DNA from: an uncultured Pseudokineococcus sp.
GTDB taxonomy: Bacteria > Actinomycetota > Actinomycetes > Actinomycetales > Quadrisphaeraceae
Assembly: GCF_947495735.1 (NCBI RefSeq)
Contig: NZ_CANMAA010000011.1
Location: forward strand, 1 to 64,000
Direction: 5' to 3'
Length of the DNA stretch: 64,000 nt
A program made the translations under genes and the position numbers. Shown piece by piece: positions 63,914 to 64,000 of the stretch. Every line of letters starts with the position of its first letter. The stretch's first letter is position 1. The notes under the pieces are model-generated. The model was not told the origin of the DNA and searched no databases. It saw only the letters and a list, made by a program, of their open reading frames with translations.

Positions 63914-64000
63914 ATGACCGTCGAGCCGGACGCACCGCGCACCCGCGTCGTCCTGACGGGCGACAGCATCACCGAGACCGGCCGGCACGAGGACGCGTCC
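63914..64000 (+). CDS. SGNH/GDSL hydrolase, 5' fragment
   Basis: The first 29 codons of a gene cut by the window end. The ATG follows a GAGGAGG ribosome-binding site, and the protein reads TRVVLTGDSITETGR. GDSIT is block I of the SGNH superfamily, with the catalytic Ser at residue 18. The absence of a signal peptide suggests a cytosolic esterase, possibly deacetylating imported oligosaccharides. It is divergent from lacI and shares the candidate operator region. Confidence 0.85.
   Translation, partial: MTVEPDAPRTRVVLTGDSITETGRHEDAS

Overview
The window is very GC-rich, gene-dense DNA with many GTG starts and 4-base start/stop overlaps. It encodes Tat-exported enzymes, a DivIVA-type protein, a SAM-IV riboswitch and a heterotetrameric sarcosine oxidase. 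Together these point to a high-GC actinobacterium. A Kineosporiales-like lineage is my guess; no 16S rRNA gene or other taxonomic marker is present. I see no rRNA, tRNA, CRISPR array, prophage or insertion sequence.

Layout. (1) 69-7682, minus strand: a tightly coupled operon of two response regulators, a membrane-anchored HEAT-repeat protein, a processive-type family 2 glycosyltransferase and two multidomain histidine kinases; it looks like a phosphorelay-controlled polysaccharide synthase. (2) 7790-12932: a zinc alcohol dehydrogenase, then an OmpR-type regulator and its probable membrane kinase with two duplicated lipoproteins between them. (3) 12942-16950: aldo/keto reductase, luciferase-like monooxygenase with its flavin reductase, and an FAD monooxygenase. 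(4) 16969-34951: a complete glycine betaine catabolic island. BCCT imports betaine; GbcAB demethylates it to dimethylglycine; a dimethylglycine oxidase-type protein and SoxBDAG take it through sarcosine to glycine; GlyA makes serine; SdaA makes pyruvate; PurU recycles formyl-tetrahydrofolate. IclR and GntR regulators are divergent from the two main operons, each beside a readable promoter and operator. (5) 35110-50141: a mixed region with phosphoesterases, acetyltransferases, an acetyl-esterase, a GGDEF-EAL protein, a core-MetE methionine synthase-like protein behind a SAM-IV riboswitch, an App1-like phosphatase, a beta-lactamase-fold hydrolase and small membrane proteins. (6) 50301-57220: an orphan AAA+ ATPase, an amidohydrolase, a protein built from four DivIVA motifs, a class III aminotransferase and a nucleoside hydrolase flanked by 41-bp-period repeats. 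(7) 57485-64000: a glycan-use locus with GH1, GH5, AKR, AGE-type epimerase, LacI regulator and the start of a GDSL hydrolase.

Besides the genes, the window has two notable structural themes. Perfect 12-18 bp inverted repeats sit between convergent genes. Short-period tandem repeats (15, 17, 19, 20 or 41 bp) lie at gene 3' ends, several of them containing the stop codon itself.
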